Below the pieces are notes generated by a model. The model was not told where the DNA came from. It searched no databases and saw only the letters and a list, made by a program, of their open reading frames with translations. DNA of 64,000 nucleotides from contig CM075101.1 in NCBI GenBank assembly GCA_037576195.1, positions 44,082,001 through 44,146,000 of the forward strand. Reading direction: 5' to 3'. Position 1 is the first letter of the stretch. Every line of letters begins with the position of its first letter. The DNA comes from Phytoseiulus persimilis (Eukaryota > Arthropoda > Arachnida > Mesostigmata > Phytoseiidae). This document shows, in pieces, positions 22,122 through 33,975 of this stretch. Both the position numbers and the translations under genes were made by a program.

Positions 22122-24423
22122 TCAGCAAGCGCCTTCTAGTTTCTCGACGGAATCCATCCTTGTGATTCTTTGGATCGGCGGAGGTGGAGGCGGTGGAACG
22201 ACTGTAGCTGATTTGATGACTCGGGCATATTCGACACCGTCGCCCACGACGATATGATCGACGCTTACAGTTTCCAAATCGGCGACGTTCGCGTAGACTG
22301 CACTACTGATCGGAGTCTGCGGAACGGCACACGCCCTGCCTGCAAATACAACGAGGACTGGTTTCAATATTGATCCACGAATGAATCGAGAGGATGCAAG
22401 AGGCCATCCGCGTCACATCCGAATTTGCTGACTCTGAATCGAAGGGAGAAGTCTCAAGAAGGGAAATCCTCCTGAATTTACTCAATTACCGAAGAGGATG
22501 GCCTGCTCCGCGCTTTCCTGGTTCCCGTTGCTAAGTTTCTTACAGCCTTCGCAGTTTTCGTCCTGAGGTACCTGAGAAAAGGAGACACGTTCAGAGAGGA
22601 CTCGCACGGCTGGGTACCTCCGAGGGTTTTCGGGAAAATTTGCGACGTTTCGATCGGAATTTACCTTTTCGCCAGCTTTGGTTTTGGATGAGTGGATGTC
22701 TTCGCTTGTTTGAACGGGTGGTGATGCCGCTTTCATCTGTTTTCGTTTTTCTCCAGCCAATTTCATAAAGCTCGCCAAACGTTCGAAGATTTTCCGAACG
22801 TCCGGAGCATCGAACGAGAAGAGTCCTACAAACAATGTTTCACTATCAATGAAACCATCTTCCGTATCGGCAGGCCTGAGTCCCGCCTCCAACTTCCGCA
22901 TGAAAGTTTTTTTCGCGCACGAACCTTCTCCTGAGAGACACTTCCGACCGGCTTCGAAACTGAAGAAGCCGTTGACGATTCCGTATCTCCGAATATACGG
23001 GTAATGCCATTCGAAGATCGATTTTTCATTCTGATCGTCGTTGACGTAGAAGTTGTTCAGGTCCCCGAACTTGAGAATCATTGAGTCTGGTGTGAGAACG
23101 ATGACGTAGTTGAGTTCGGAGGGATCGAGGCCGCATTTCTCCGAGGCCGGTGTGCTAATCAATTTGACGCAGAACGTGTCCTCGACCGCACCGTAGAGAT
23201 CGTTCTCCTTGACCGAATACCCGTCCGATTTGGGTTCGTTGTTGTTCATGTTTGTGATGCTCTGTTTCTCTGGGAAACAGACTTTCCTTAGTTTTTCAAC
23301 CCACTCAGAAAGCTCTTTCGCATTTTCCGTCCGCAACTGGAATGTTCGCTTCTCGGTGGTAATCTGAGGACAGAAAGACAAAACTTTATTGAACCGATTC
23401 GGAGTCGCCCTGGAGGAAGCCGAAACAATGGAAATTAGAGGATTGCACGGGGGAGTGCATTGTCATGGAATGTCGTTCGGGATCGTAAGCAAGGATCACA
23501 GCGGCTTCCCACAATAATGAGTCACCATTAACTACTACGTCATTGCGTAAAGGCATCACACGGTTCAGCGCACGAGAGGCAGACACTGAGGGGAAGTATT
23601 TCATCCCCGCTGAGCTGGTTGAACTTGCCCTGAACTAGACCCCGCATCACAATGAAGTTCCGAGTCTCCGTTCCGAATAACCAGTTGCTATTTAAGCTCT
23701 CCAGGGAGAAGCTTCTCACCTCCTTGCCGGTGGTCACGGCCTTCCGGTGCTCCGGTGCGTTCTACATTAAGATACTTGTTGTGCTTCAATGCGTTCAAGG
23801 CAAAAAAATTCGATAGAGACTGTGAGAGGCGAGGGTAGCTTTAGTCTATTACGTAGCTAGTTGATAAACCAGATTTGCGGATCGAAAAATTCTACGCAGC
23901 TATCTCCGCGGGTCATCTTGTGTGATTTTTCGAGGAAGCGTGGTCACGCCGCAACGAGCTCGTTCAAGCGACAGGATACCACCCCAAACTTAAAGCCCAG
24001 GTGCCGCTGATTCAAACAAGCTGCGAATCATATCCTTCCGAATCGTTTCTCCCTGGGGCTAGAGAGATTCTCCCGGGTGACACCGGCTCAGCTTGGTTCT
24101 CGAAGTCAGAAAAATCAAAATAGCCAGAATTTGACGGATTCGGGAGTTTCCATCACGGAGATATGGTAAGCAAAAAATCAGGTGAGAATAATGGAGAATA
24201 TGTTGCTGGCAAACGCTAGTTGGGAAGCACATCCACTTACTTCGAAAACGTTAGTTTCTTTGCTGTTTTTTGGCATGGTGTGGATTTTCACTGCATCTTC
24301 GAGGACGACAATTTTCCCGCTGCTTCCTTTGGTGAGCTGTTCTTCATTATCGAACAGCTCGAGCCTCCGGACGCCTTGTGGACTTGTATCGAATAGAACG
24401 CAGAATTTACGATTCCAAGATTT
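22122..24423 (-). CDS. DOK-family adaptor with PH and IRS-type PTB domains (5' end not resolved)
   Basis: Minus-strand exons 24423-24241, 23363-22665, 22571-22490 and 22339-22122 join in phase. The first encodes the PH-domain core (KSWNRKFCVLFDTS onward) and continues into exon 2 with FQLRTENAKELSEWVEKLRK, the PH C-terminal helix. Then comes an IRS-type PTB domain: NYVIVLTPDSMILKFG, IFEWHYPYIRRYGIVNGFFS and FEAGRKCLSGEG, the arrangement of docking proteins (DOK). These bind phosphotyrosine on receptor kinases and recruit further partners under the membrane. The tail has Tyr motifs (DLYGAV, VYANV, EYARVI) and a seven-proline run, plausible SH2 and SH3 ligands. The exon that begins the PH domain is missing; a donor at 24466 (AA|GTGAGA) keeps frame with a weak PH-like start but I do not trust it. 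About 400 residues are visible. Confidence 0.85.
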
Positions 24424-24467
24424 CTGAAAAACAACAATATGGAACTAATTTAGTTATAAATCTCACT

Positions 24468-27400
24468 TGGATTGTTCGAGCCCATCTTGAGGGGGCCAGG
24501 AGCACGTGAGTAATATCCACTTTCTCAGATTTCCGGCATGTGAACAATCGGAGCAACCAAGGACTGTATTTTTGTTGAGATACGTCATGTTATTCGGGAA
24601 TATCCGGGTGAACCGTCCGAGGGAACGCCAGATCGACTCGGGGACCGACAGGACATTGATTCTCGATTGCGGGTTTCGAGTGGCCCTCTTTCCGTCGAGC
24701 GCCAACTCCCGGGACCCACTCGCGCGTAGTAGAGGTTGGGGTCGAGTCCCCATGGAGTTCTCCGTCATGCTCTCACATCCAGTATAATGCCCACAACTAA
24801 GCTTTGTCTCAATATCATCACCACCTGAGGTGGAACGGCGTGTCGCCGGAATCCCCTGCGAGGATGCGAATCTTCCGAGCTGTGTTCTTTTGTGGTCGCG
24901 TTTGCAAGTTGACGGGCGTGATCTTCCTTGCTCTTCGAGTCAGCACTCTCCTTCAGTGAGCACGATACCGGTGCAACGGGGTCACTGTCACGAACCCCCT
25001 GATACTCCCAAGTATGTAGCTCCTGACGATGTCAGAAGACTTTCATGGGCTGTAGAACCTGTTCGCAGTACATTTTCCGAGTCTGGTAATCTCTTGGAAT
25101 TCGCGATAAAGAATTGAATAGATAGAAGGGCGACGGTATCTCCGGCATTCAATGGTTTGAACGCTTCCGCCGCAGAATTAATCCACGGATGAATTCCGTG
25201 GGAATGCTTTCTCGCAGTCCCTGAAAAATGTGATTCGGAACAACCGCCTTGAAACTCAATGCTGCCTGTCACACCGTAAACACTTTCCAATTTCCCTGAA
25301 TGTTGGGACGGACGAACTCCCAAAGGGAACAAGCGAATCGGCCCACAAGTACTAGCTGAGTCAAAGTCCGACTCGAGTAATCGCGTCAGAAGAACCATTC
25401 CCACATGATTGCGGGGAAATCCGACCAAAGACTCTCGACGGAAGATGCCATGGATAAACTGTTGGCCTCCTTCGTGAACAGAGAGGTCAACCAATTGACA
25501 GCTTCTGATATTCGGAACGTTCGCTTGCGTGATTGCGATTCATCAACTCTGCTCGATGTGCGGCAAGCGATGGCGAATGAAGATCAGAAATGTGAAAAAT
25601 CTGGTCTTGTATCGGATGTTCCGATGCTCCACTAGCGAACCTGCATGAGTATGATGTAAGGAGGAATCTGATATTTTCCATTATCAGTTCTCATCGAAGC
25701 TTGAGACTCGACTATCAGTTTCCATCGAGACTCGATATTTTATCATCTTTCAAAGCCCGAAGTTTTGGGGCCGTCATCTTTCCGACGGTGATGAACTCGG
25801 GGTTGATACCAGAACACGCACGCCGAATACGCCAAATGATATTCGTGAGGCAAATGGTGCAGTGCTGGAACCCAGACCTTCTTCCATTTTCAGGAGGAAT
25901 ATTCGAACGGAAGAGACACGGTTTAACAGATAGGGAGTATAATTCTCCGACAGATACGCTGTGACGATAACGTGCAAAATACGATAAGCGTATCCAAACG
26001 CTGGACGGAGGAGTTTGAATGTGGGTCCCGGGTCGAGAGATGGGGAGTGTATGGTATCTGAATTGACTGAAGTCTCATCGCGCGAGATCATCTTGAAATT
26101 CAAATGACTCGGCGCAGATCAAATGGACTGTTCCAGCCGGTAGCGATGTCGCGATTTCCGCGACATGATCAGGGGAAGAACTATTGAATCCAACCCGAAC
26201 GAATGGTACATAATGTTCGCGTGGGGAAGGATTTGAAAGAAACATCGATTGCTCAGGTAAGAGTGTTTTTGAACCTCGTCTCGGCATCTGAAGTTCGTCA
26301 CCCCTGAATTGTTGCATCTCAATCAATTTTTGAGTCGGAGCGCCCAATGATCACGAGGCCTCGTGGAATGATGAAGCTTTGATTCAAAAACCCAGTACGT
26401 GCCGGCGTCTCCAAATTAGCTTCGAGCGGGAATGAATCAATCAGTTTGGACAAAACAAACAGAACGATAACGCCACCAAGAGATGAAAAATAGTATTTTA
26501 ACAACGGCTGTCATCGCCCGTGCGTCTCGACCGATCTTGGTCAGACAGCTGAGAATCGGTCAGACAAAGGAATCAACAAACAAAAACATAAAGATACCGA
26601 ACCGCCGGTCTCACGTACAATACGTCAAGAGTACCGGGCGATAGCGAAGCGAGATAACAACGTCGTTCTGGGAACCCCATTTGTAACGGCCGCCAGAGGC
26701 AAAGATTCTCTATATTCCTCCATTCGTCTAATTGTAGCAGAACGAAGTTTCATTCGCTCGACAGCAGCCGGAGGCAGTTTTTGCTCCAGTGAATCGATAA
26801 TTAAAAATTCCAGCTCGACGCACCGCTCGCGATGCCAACGAAGACCACGATGGATCAGTGGCGGCTGTCGAATGCCGATATGGACGAAGAGTAAATACGT
26901 CGGACCCATGAATCGAAGCACGGGCAGCTTCAGATAGTTGTCAAGCCGCGGATTGCCATGTCAGCGACGTGAGCTCGACAACGATCCCCTAGCTCGATTG
27001 GCTGGAATATTGCTGGCACGGATCGGGATAGACCCCACAGAGATGGTTTTCAGAATCCAACACGCACAATAGAAGCAGATTCCGACCACCATACACTTTG
27101 AGCTTGAAAGTCGAGAGCATCAATAGAGAAATAATAATCACCTGCTCATCGCCAAATCGCGGTGGACAACCCTCAATAGAAGCAGATCGAAATCAGCTTC
27201 CGCTTCGAATGAACGCGAGATTCGATCGGTCGGGAAGTCGGATAGAAGATGTTCCGATGGCCGAGACAGAAGCGTTCAGGAAGACCTGTTAAGTTCAAAA
27301 GATCTCGCACGCTACTTAAGGACGGAATCGAGCCCCGAGAACCTCTTGACAGGATCTCATTTGAGGAATAACTAACCCCCTCTATGGGAAAGCTCACACT

Positions 27401-28430
27401 TTGCTCACGGACATTGCTCGTTCTGAGACAGGGAACACAAATGCTGGAGACCGAGACTCCACGCGGAAAGTTTCGAGCTCAGGACGGAGGTCTCAATTCA
27501 CAAAAGAAGATATACAAATCTCCTGTTCTCCTTGGCCACACAGATTGAGGACTCAAATGTAGCGCGCTATGTGCCATTCTCATGATGGTTGAAACGCAGT
27601 CCGAGAGTTAGGCCGAAGCGCAGACGTTAGCATGAACGCTGCCGGGCGCATAATTTTCCAAAACTGTTAAACGATGGCAGATATTCAAACTGAGCGATTC
27701 AGGCGCTCCAGGAATAAGTTCAGTTAACGCCTAGAGATCCCGTCGCGATGCAAGCTCGAATATAGATTCCAAAGTCCTAATCCAGGATGTTCCGATCCAC
27801 TGGAACAACGATTTGATTGAAATTTCCGGCGAGAGAGGCGATCGCTCTCATAGTCCGGGGAGCCGATGGGGCTGAGTCGTGCACAGGATTCTGGAGCTGG
27901 CCTCGTCGTCTCTTCCACTAGAAACAGTTGGCGTCGAGTGACGGATCGTCCGCGTGTCAAGTATTTGAAACGTCCGAGGAAACGAGCGGTGATGATTTGG
28001 TTCGAGTGGACGTCAAACAGCGAGAAAGATCAATAGAGCGTTCAAGATGTGCGGTCTCCGATCGGATGTTAGCCGCGATTCCCCGACGTAGTTGCCGGTT
28101 TTCAAACTCAGTCACTCGTTACTACTTCTTCCGCCGACGCTTTCCGTTCTGCTCGTGGGCGTTCTGTATCGTTGCTGGGAACCGACGTCGACCGTCGCCT
28201 CTGAAGCGACGGTCATCTAGGAGTGAGATTCAGAGCCGATGACAGAACGCGAGGGAAGAATGCCGCTCATCGCACTCGCGGCGAATTCGGGCCGGTCGCA
28301 GCGGACCTGGAAGGCTCAACCCGAAGCTTCGAGATAAACCGAATACCGATACAGCAGCTGTGCCCGCCACTCCTCAGCTCCGGATTACTCAACCAAACAA
28401 GCGGAATGCAGGCAAGGAAAACAGATGAAA
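24468..28430. other. Long interval without a recognisable gene
   Basis: May contain the first exons of the DOK gene. Many short open frames on both strands (for example 25405-25635 +, 25774-26103 -, 26625-26921 -) have no motif, splice context or biased codon use that I could defend. A 14-bp direct repeat, CAATAGAAGCAGAT, occurs near 27067 and 27174. Confidence 0.4.
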
Positions 28431-28434
28431 GTAC

Positions 28435-28456
28435 GGACAGACAGACAGACAGACCG
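28435..28456. repeat. (GACA)n microsatellite
   Basis: Five tandem GACA units followed by degenerate CGAC/CTGACTGATAGACAG copies. Similar tetranucleotide simplicity recurs near 32.6, 55.8, 57.8, 58.1 and 59.0-59.7 kb. Confidence 0.8.
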
Positions 28457-28459
28457 ACG

Positions 28460-31400
28460 CACTGGCTGACTGATAGACAGAAGGCAGGGCGCAGCGCCTT
28501 TTCCCAGCCCCGATCGGGACGATCAACGCGCGCGTACAGTTTCATCTCGCGTCCCTTCGTACGGGATTCTTCCGCGTGATCGAGTGGAGACAAGCTAGCG
28601 GCCCTCGTTTCACCTTTCTCGTCTTTCTCCTCTCAGCAAATGCCAAGAGGCCTCACGACTAAGGTCCATCGACGCCGTCGAAGTCGGCATGGAGTCATCA
28701 ACACCTCACCCGATGTGACATTCGAGACATGTTGCCACCGGTTCCAAGCGGGGACGGTACCATCGTCCGGAGCTAGGAGCCATGACCCGAGAGTTTGTGG
28801 ACTTGGTCATTGAGGTTAGAAGCGAGCGATCTTTGACGAATTCCGATGAGACTCCAACATATTCGTCCGTCGAACAAGTCATTGAGTATGATGCCATGTA
28901 GCGTGTCATGGCATCTCCAAGATCGCGAGCTGTTCCTAGAATGAGCAGCAAGTCGAAAAACGAGCAAAGGTTCCGGGAACAGCGTCAACGTTGCTGCCGA
29001 CCGCAAGACTCCCGCCGTAAATCCACGAAGAGTCACGTACCCGACCGGGTGGGCGGATGATCTACTCAGACGGCAGCCTCGGGTTTCTCTCACGGGCTCG
29101 AAGGGATCCATCAGTTATTGTGGGTTTTGGAAGACAAGAAAGAGAAAAACTCGACGAGATCGACTGGGAGGCAGGTACGAAATTTGACATGTTGGGTGAA
29201 ATATCGACGAAACACGCGACATTTCCTACTTGACGATATGGAGAAGAATTCTTGGCGCAAACGCCTTTGGCAAAACGCCCGGAACGGGCCGCGTGAACTT
29301 TTGATCGAGCAAACGACCACGATTTCGGCTCGAGCCTGACATGAGGCGAGGCGAGGAAATGGAAAAGAATCGAAAAGCGACTTGTTAAGAACATAACACA
29401 CCTGCCGATAAAACGGAAGAACTCGAAGCTTTCAAAGATGAAAGGCCAATACTGAAGGCGGAAATTCACGCCTTGGCAAGTTTCGATGGCAACTGACCAA
29501 AAACTAGGGGGGCGATCGTTTCTCGCCAAAATCACTCTAGCATTGTTCACCTGCGATGATTGATTGTCCGTTGGACAGCTCTGGTGCCGAAACAGTATGA
29601 GTTTGATCTCGTTTCACGATCCGAGAAGGAACTCATTCGAAGCTGGAGACACGTGTCTTCCAGTCTGTGGAGCTCCCCGGTAGTTCGGTGGTTCTGCGCC
29701 GCGACAGCTAGGAATCCCCCCTGGAAATCCTGGGCGTTCGAACCCAGCAACATCTCCAGCAACCCAGATTTCATCGGGGGACAGAGAGTGATTTTCCGGG
29801 TCGAAAACCACGCGAGCTTCACTCAGCGTTAGACGGGAAGACAGAGCGAAGAACTCGAAACATTTCCCGCCCAAAAGTTCCGCGTCACGTTGAGGTCGAG
29901 CGGTCACGGGACATGCGTGAAAGTGGCGTGCTTATTTAACAAACGAACTTCATGAAGGAAGAATCAGCTGTTTCTGACAGCTGGCGAAAACGCCCAACTC
30001 ATTCCTTGGCATCCACTTCAAGAGCAGGCAGGCGATGCTGTCCGTCGAACACTGACGCGCGACCGCACCGCTCAGTTCTGTCTGGTTTGTTCGGCTCGCC
30101 TCCACATATTTCTTTCTCCTCGGTTCCGTCTGGTTACTGGGGCGAATCTAAATATCGAACCCCAGTGAGCGGGGCGCCGACGCTGGCCGCTCGATATGCA
30201 AACACGGATAGATGAGACTTCATTCAGATCGACGGCGGCGGCGGTCAACCGGGCCTCCCTCCCACAAAAATTCTTCGACACGGAGGAATGTGCCGTTCTT
30301 GTGGCGCCTGTCCGTTCATCTGAGTGGCGAACGGACGGTTCGTTCAGGCTCCTATTATTTTCGTTCTCAAACAAGTTCAACCTCTCGGCTGCCGCCACTC
30401 GAAGAAAACAGCGATGCTCTATGAGCATTTCATGAAAAGCAGATCCGTATCGGCCTGGTCGGAATATTTATCGGGTCGATTGCCACCACAACGAAGTTCA
30501 TCACGCTCCGACTGTAGTACGGCAAGATAATTGTGTCGCCGACGCTGATGACGGTGATCGCAGTGCCATTGATGAGGGTTGAAGAGATGATGGAAAGGGT
30601 ATCGATGGCGGAGCATGCTCTGGAGTGGCCCGATTCATCACGTTCCGCACCTTCAGCTTCGCGGTGAATCCTGTTTTTTCTATTTAAAGCCGTCGCCGCA
30701 GAAATCGTGACCGACTCCCCGTTAGCATATCCTTGACCAGTTTTAAGAGCGTTCCCAGCTAGGAGGAGAAACCTTGATCAGCGAAGATGCGCATTTTGGA
30801 ACGTAGGCAAAAAAAATCCAACGCGAGGAATGAGTAGCGAGAGGGAATGCCGACCGAACGCAACCGACGGATCGTAGGTCGACTTTAGCCTAACCACTTT
30901 GTTCTCGCTCCGTCTGAACGAAACGCTGTAGCAATCGAGTGAAATATCGACCGGAACGAGAGAACTTTCCACCGTGAACTCTCGCCGCTGCATCATGCGC
31001 CATGTTCGTGTCATTGCGAATAGCGGCGACCGCAGTCGTCTTCGGTAACCTGCGTTGCTCAAAAGTTTGCGCTAGCCTTGAAGGGCAACGCGCATTGGAT
31101 TGACGAGGAAACATCATTTTCTCACTGCGTCCGTCAGTCGACTGCGCGGTCATGCATTCGAAGACATGGGGCAGCCATGGAAGCCCAGCTGGGAGGGGAG
31201 TTCCGAACGGCGGTCGCCATCGAGACCGAAATTCTCGAATTTCGTCGAACATCGACGTTCGTTTGTCTTTGAACGACAAAGCTCCGGCGGAACCATGGCG
31301 TTGTTGGATGCAACATACGGCTGGGCCCGGTGTCGACAGCGATCAACGCCGCTCATTCAGCTGCTCGAAATCCCCTATCTTCGTTTAATACTTTCAATAC

Positions 31401-33780
31401 GGCTCGATTTCACAGAGGCCTTCCGTCGCCGTTGTCTCGTCCAGCTGCAAGGCAAAGATAAACAGACGAACGAACGAACGCAACTCTTCAAACCTGGATG
31501 TTACCAAACGACCGGCGTATCGTTTTTCTTGTCCATCGTGCACACGAAGTGACTTTTCAGACGCCACAGACGTAATCCGTGTTTTACCTCGAGAGATAAC
31601 ACCTATCCAGCAATTACTTTCGGAGTGGCCAGTTCCCCACTGAGGCTTTTCCTCGATCAGCTCATTCTGATTCGGTACGATGGCACCGGAACGGGAGAGA
31701 CACTCTCAACTGGCGCGCAAATTTCCCGCTCCAGGATAGCGGCGAAAAACAGACGGTGGAAATTAAAGGAGGATAACAAGAGGTGTCTCTCATCTGGCCG
31801 GGTCCCGCTGACGTCGAAAATTTCTCGATCACGTCTCGCCTTGGAAGCGGGAAGAAAACGACTCTGACTGACTACCCAAGCTCTTAGGTCGTCGTGTGTT
31901 TGTGCGTCCGTGGAAACGTGATGCAGCTGATCTGGCTGTTGCGCTCGGGTTTTCTGCGGCCTGCCAGCCAACAAATTGGCAAGATCTTGCCGAGCCAGTC
32001 AGTGGTCTGTTAGTCAGTCAGCAGCGGAGTAATAACCGACGATGACACAGAAAGATCCCATACGTTCGTACAGTTGATGCGCATCCACACGATCGGATAC
32101 TGGTCGCTCAGTTGAGAATCTTCCGGACAGGAAGGAAACACGTTCGGAACGGCTGAATCTGTCAACTGTATTTATGTCCGCCAGTTCACGGCTGGGTATT
32201 CCCCACCACACACGGGCCAGTGGCCCATATCACCGTTCCGTGCATTCCTCCTTTTCCAGATCAGCTCTGATTCCCCGCGAGCAATATTTCTTCTGCTCCG
32301 CGATACAGTTTTCCATCGGATCTCTCTCCGCTCGGTTTCATCCAGCTGTTCTCAACCCGGTCGCGAGCTTCGAATCGAGATCGGGAACGAGTTCCTGAGC
32401 CAGCAGCCAAGCAGTTGTCCGTCATTGGGACGAGCAGGACTGGAACGGGCCCGCAGCTCCAGGACGCGATCTCCCGAGCACCAAGTATGCTGCGTTGCGG
32501 ATCTCGCTCCGACACGCCGCCGCGAGGAAGCACTGTCCGCCGTAATCGCGTTTTATGGACTCCAGTGAAGCCGGCAATTTTCGTTGGGAATGAGGCAGTC
32601 CATCGGTCCGGCCGCCAGTTCGTCCGACTGACTGTCTGTCTGGCACTCTCATTCGAGTTAATTTCCTTCTAGCTGTCGCTGATGTCGTGGATGCAGTGTC
32701 AGTCCGTTTCCTTCATACATGTCTGGTGGTCGTCGTCGTCAGCCGGGCCGGTCACTGGAAGCGTGAATATGTTCCACGGTGCTGTTTCTTCTTTCTGTCT
32801 CCCGTGACACGACACATTAAGCTCCAGCCGCGGCCAGCCGAAAACAAGCAGCATCCACTACAGATCTTTTATTGCAAGCGTCGACGACGACGGCGACACC
32901 GAAGTGATCTGCAACCTGGCTGCGACCAACAGCTTCCAGTCCAACGAACTCTTCGATCATCACACGAAAACGTCAAGGCGGCGGCTACGGACTCGACGTT
33001 TCGCGTGTCCAAGAGTTCAACTCTGGGCCTGGATCAGACCGTTCCTCTGATCCCGCGGGAGAGCCCGGGCCGAAAATTCTGCAGAGCTGGGATTCCGTGA
33101 TCCGCTGTGATGATACTCGTGCTTGGGAGTCGGGAACGCAGCCCGGTTGCCGCGTTCGAGGAAGCATAGTTCTCCGAAATCAGTGTCAACCGGACACCGC
33201 TTTGAGAAGGTGAGCGTCGCTCACTGAATTAGCCGGGCCTTGATTCGCTGACGGCTGTTGACCGAAAGCTGGCCGCCGCGGAAGCGACGGGACAGTTTAA
33301 TTGGTCGCGCGTCGACTTTGCTGGCACAATGTTTCAGCAAATGGATCAGCGTTGGGAAAGTTCTCTGCGCCGGACGGCATGACGACGGACCAGTCGCTTG
33401 AGAAGAAAGCCCGTCACCCTCCACACGCGGTCGCTGATGCCCGGTGACTTTACAAAAACGATATCACTTCCCGCTGGTCTGAACTCGTCTTTATAGTCGC
33501 AACAATCGAGGAAAAGGTCCACGGAGGTATTATCCGACTTAAATGTAGGTCATCGAAATCCAAACAGATACCGGTGGTAGGAGACCTTGTGACCAACTAG
33601 AGTGCTTCCTTGAACTTTTTTCAGCGCGGATAATCTCCTTCGTCTTCCCGATAATTTGACCAATAAGCCCCGATTCCAATGAATACATCTGTTGTGTTTG
33701 CGAGAATTCGAGAGGAATTAGACTTGGCTTAGAGTCGTCAGACGAGTTGTGCGACTTTTGGCGACGATTGAGCTAGCAGG
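28460..33780. other. Long interval without a recognisable gene
   Basis: Open frames such as 29062-29550 (-), 30890-31279 (-) and 31100-31552 (+) overlap frames on the opposite strand and lack known motifs. Simple tetranucleotide tracts occur near 32612-32645. It could be a large intron or regulatory desert; I see nothing that settles it. Confidence 0.35.
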
Positions 33781-33975
33781 CTATCGCTTCAGATGGCGCC
33801 GAATGTCAATTCGACGGAAGTCGGGAGGGACGGAGAAGCATTCCTGCAGGACGGGGTAGTTTCCGAAGAACTTGCTCTCGAGATTCATGGTCTCAGTCGG
33901 GGATATTCGACCGGAAGCCATCCTCGACACAGAATTCTCTGATTTGATTCCTGAGGACTCAGGTTGCAGACTCAT
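33781..33975 (-). CDS. Unidentified coding-like 3' exon
   Basis: A minus-strand frame of 64 codons plus a TAG. The last 35 codons, from MNLESKFFGNYPVLQEC to the RRHLKR end, show strongly G/C-ending codons like the confirmed exons nearby, while the first 29 are Ser/Glu-rich. This suggests the terminal exon of a gene or a short intact gene. I do not recognise the product and could not find a convincing upstream exon. Confidence 0.35.
   Translation of the reverse strand: MSLQPESSGIKSENSVSRMASGRISPTETMNLESKFFGNYPVLQECFSVPPDFRRIDIRRHLKR

Noticed and set aside
24467-24540. Candidate first PH-domain exon of the DOK gene
   Set aside because: The only in-phase reading does not give a convincing PH beta-1 strand, and the better-looking reading is in the wrong phase for the next exon.
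29700-29775. 75-nt minus-strand stretch with a CTGGG/CCCAG arm around TTCGAAC and loosely pairing ends
   Set aside because: T loop has an extra base, the acceptor stem needs a bulge, and there is no D arm or A box.
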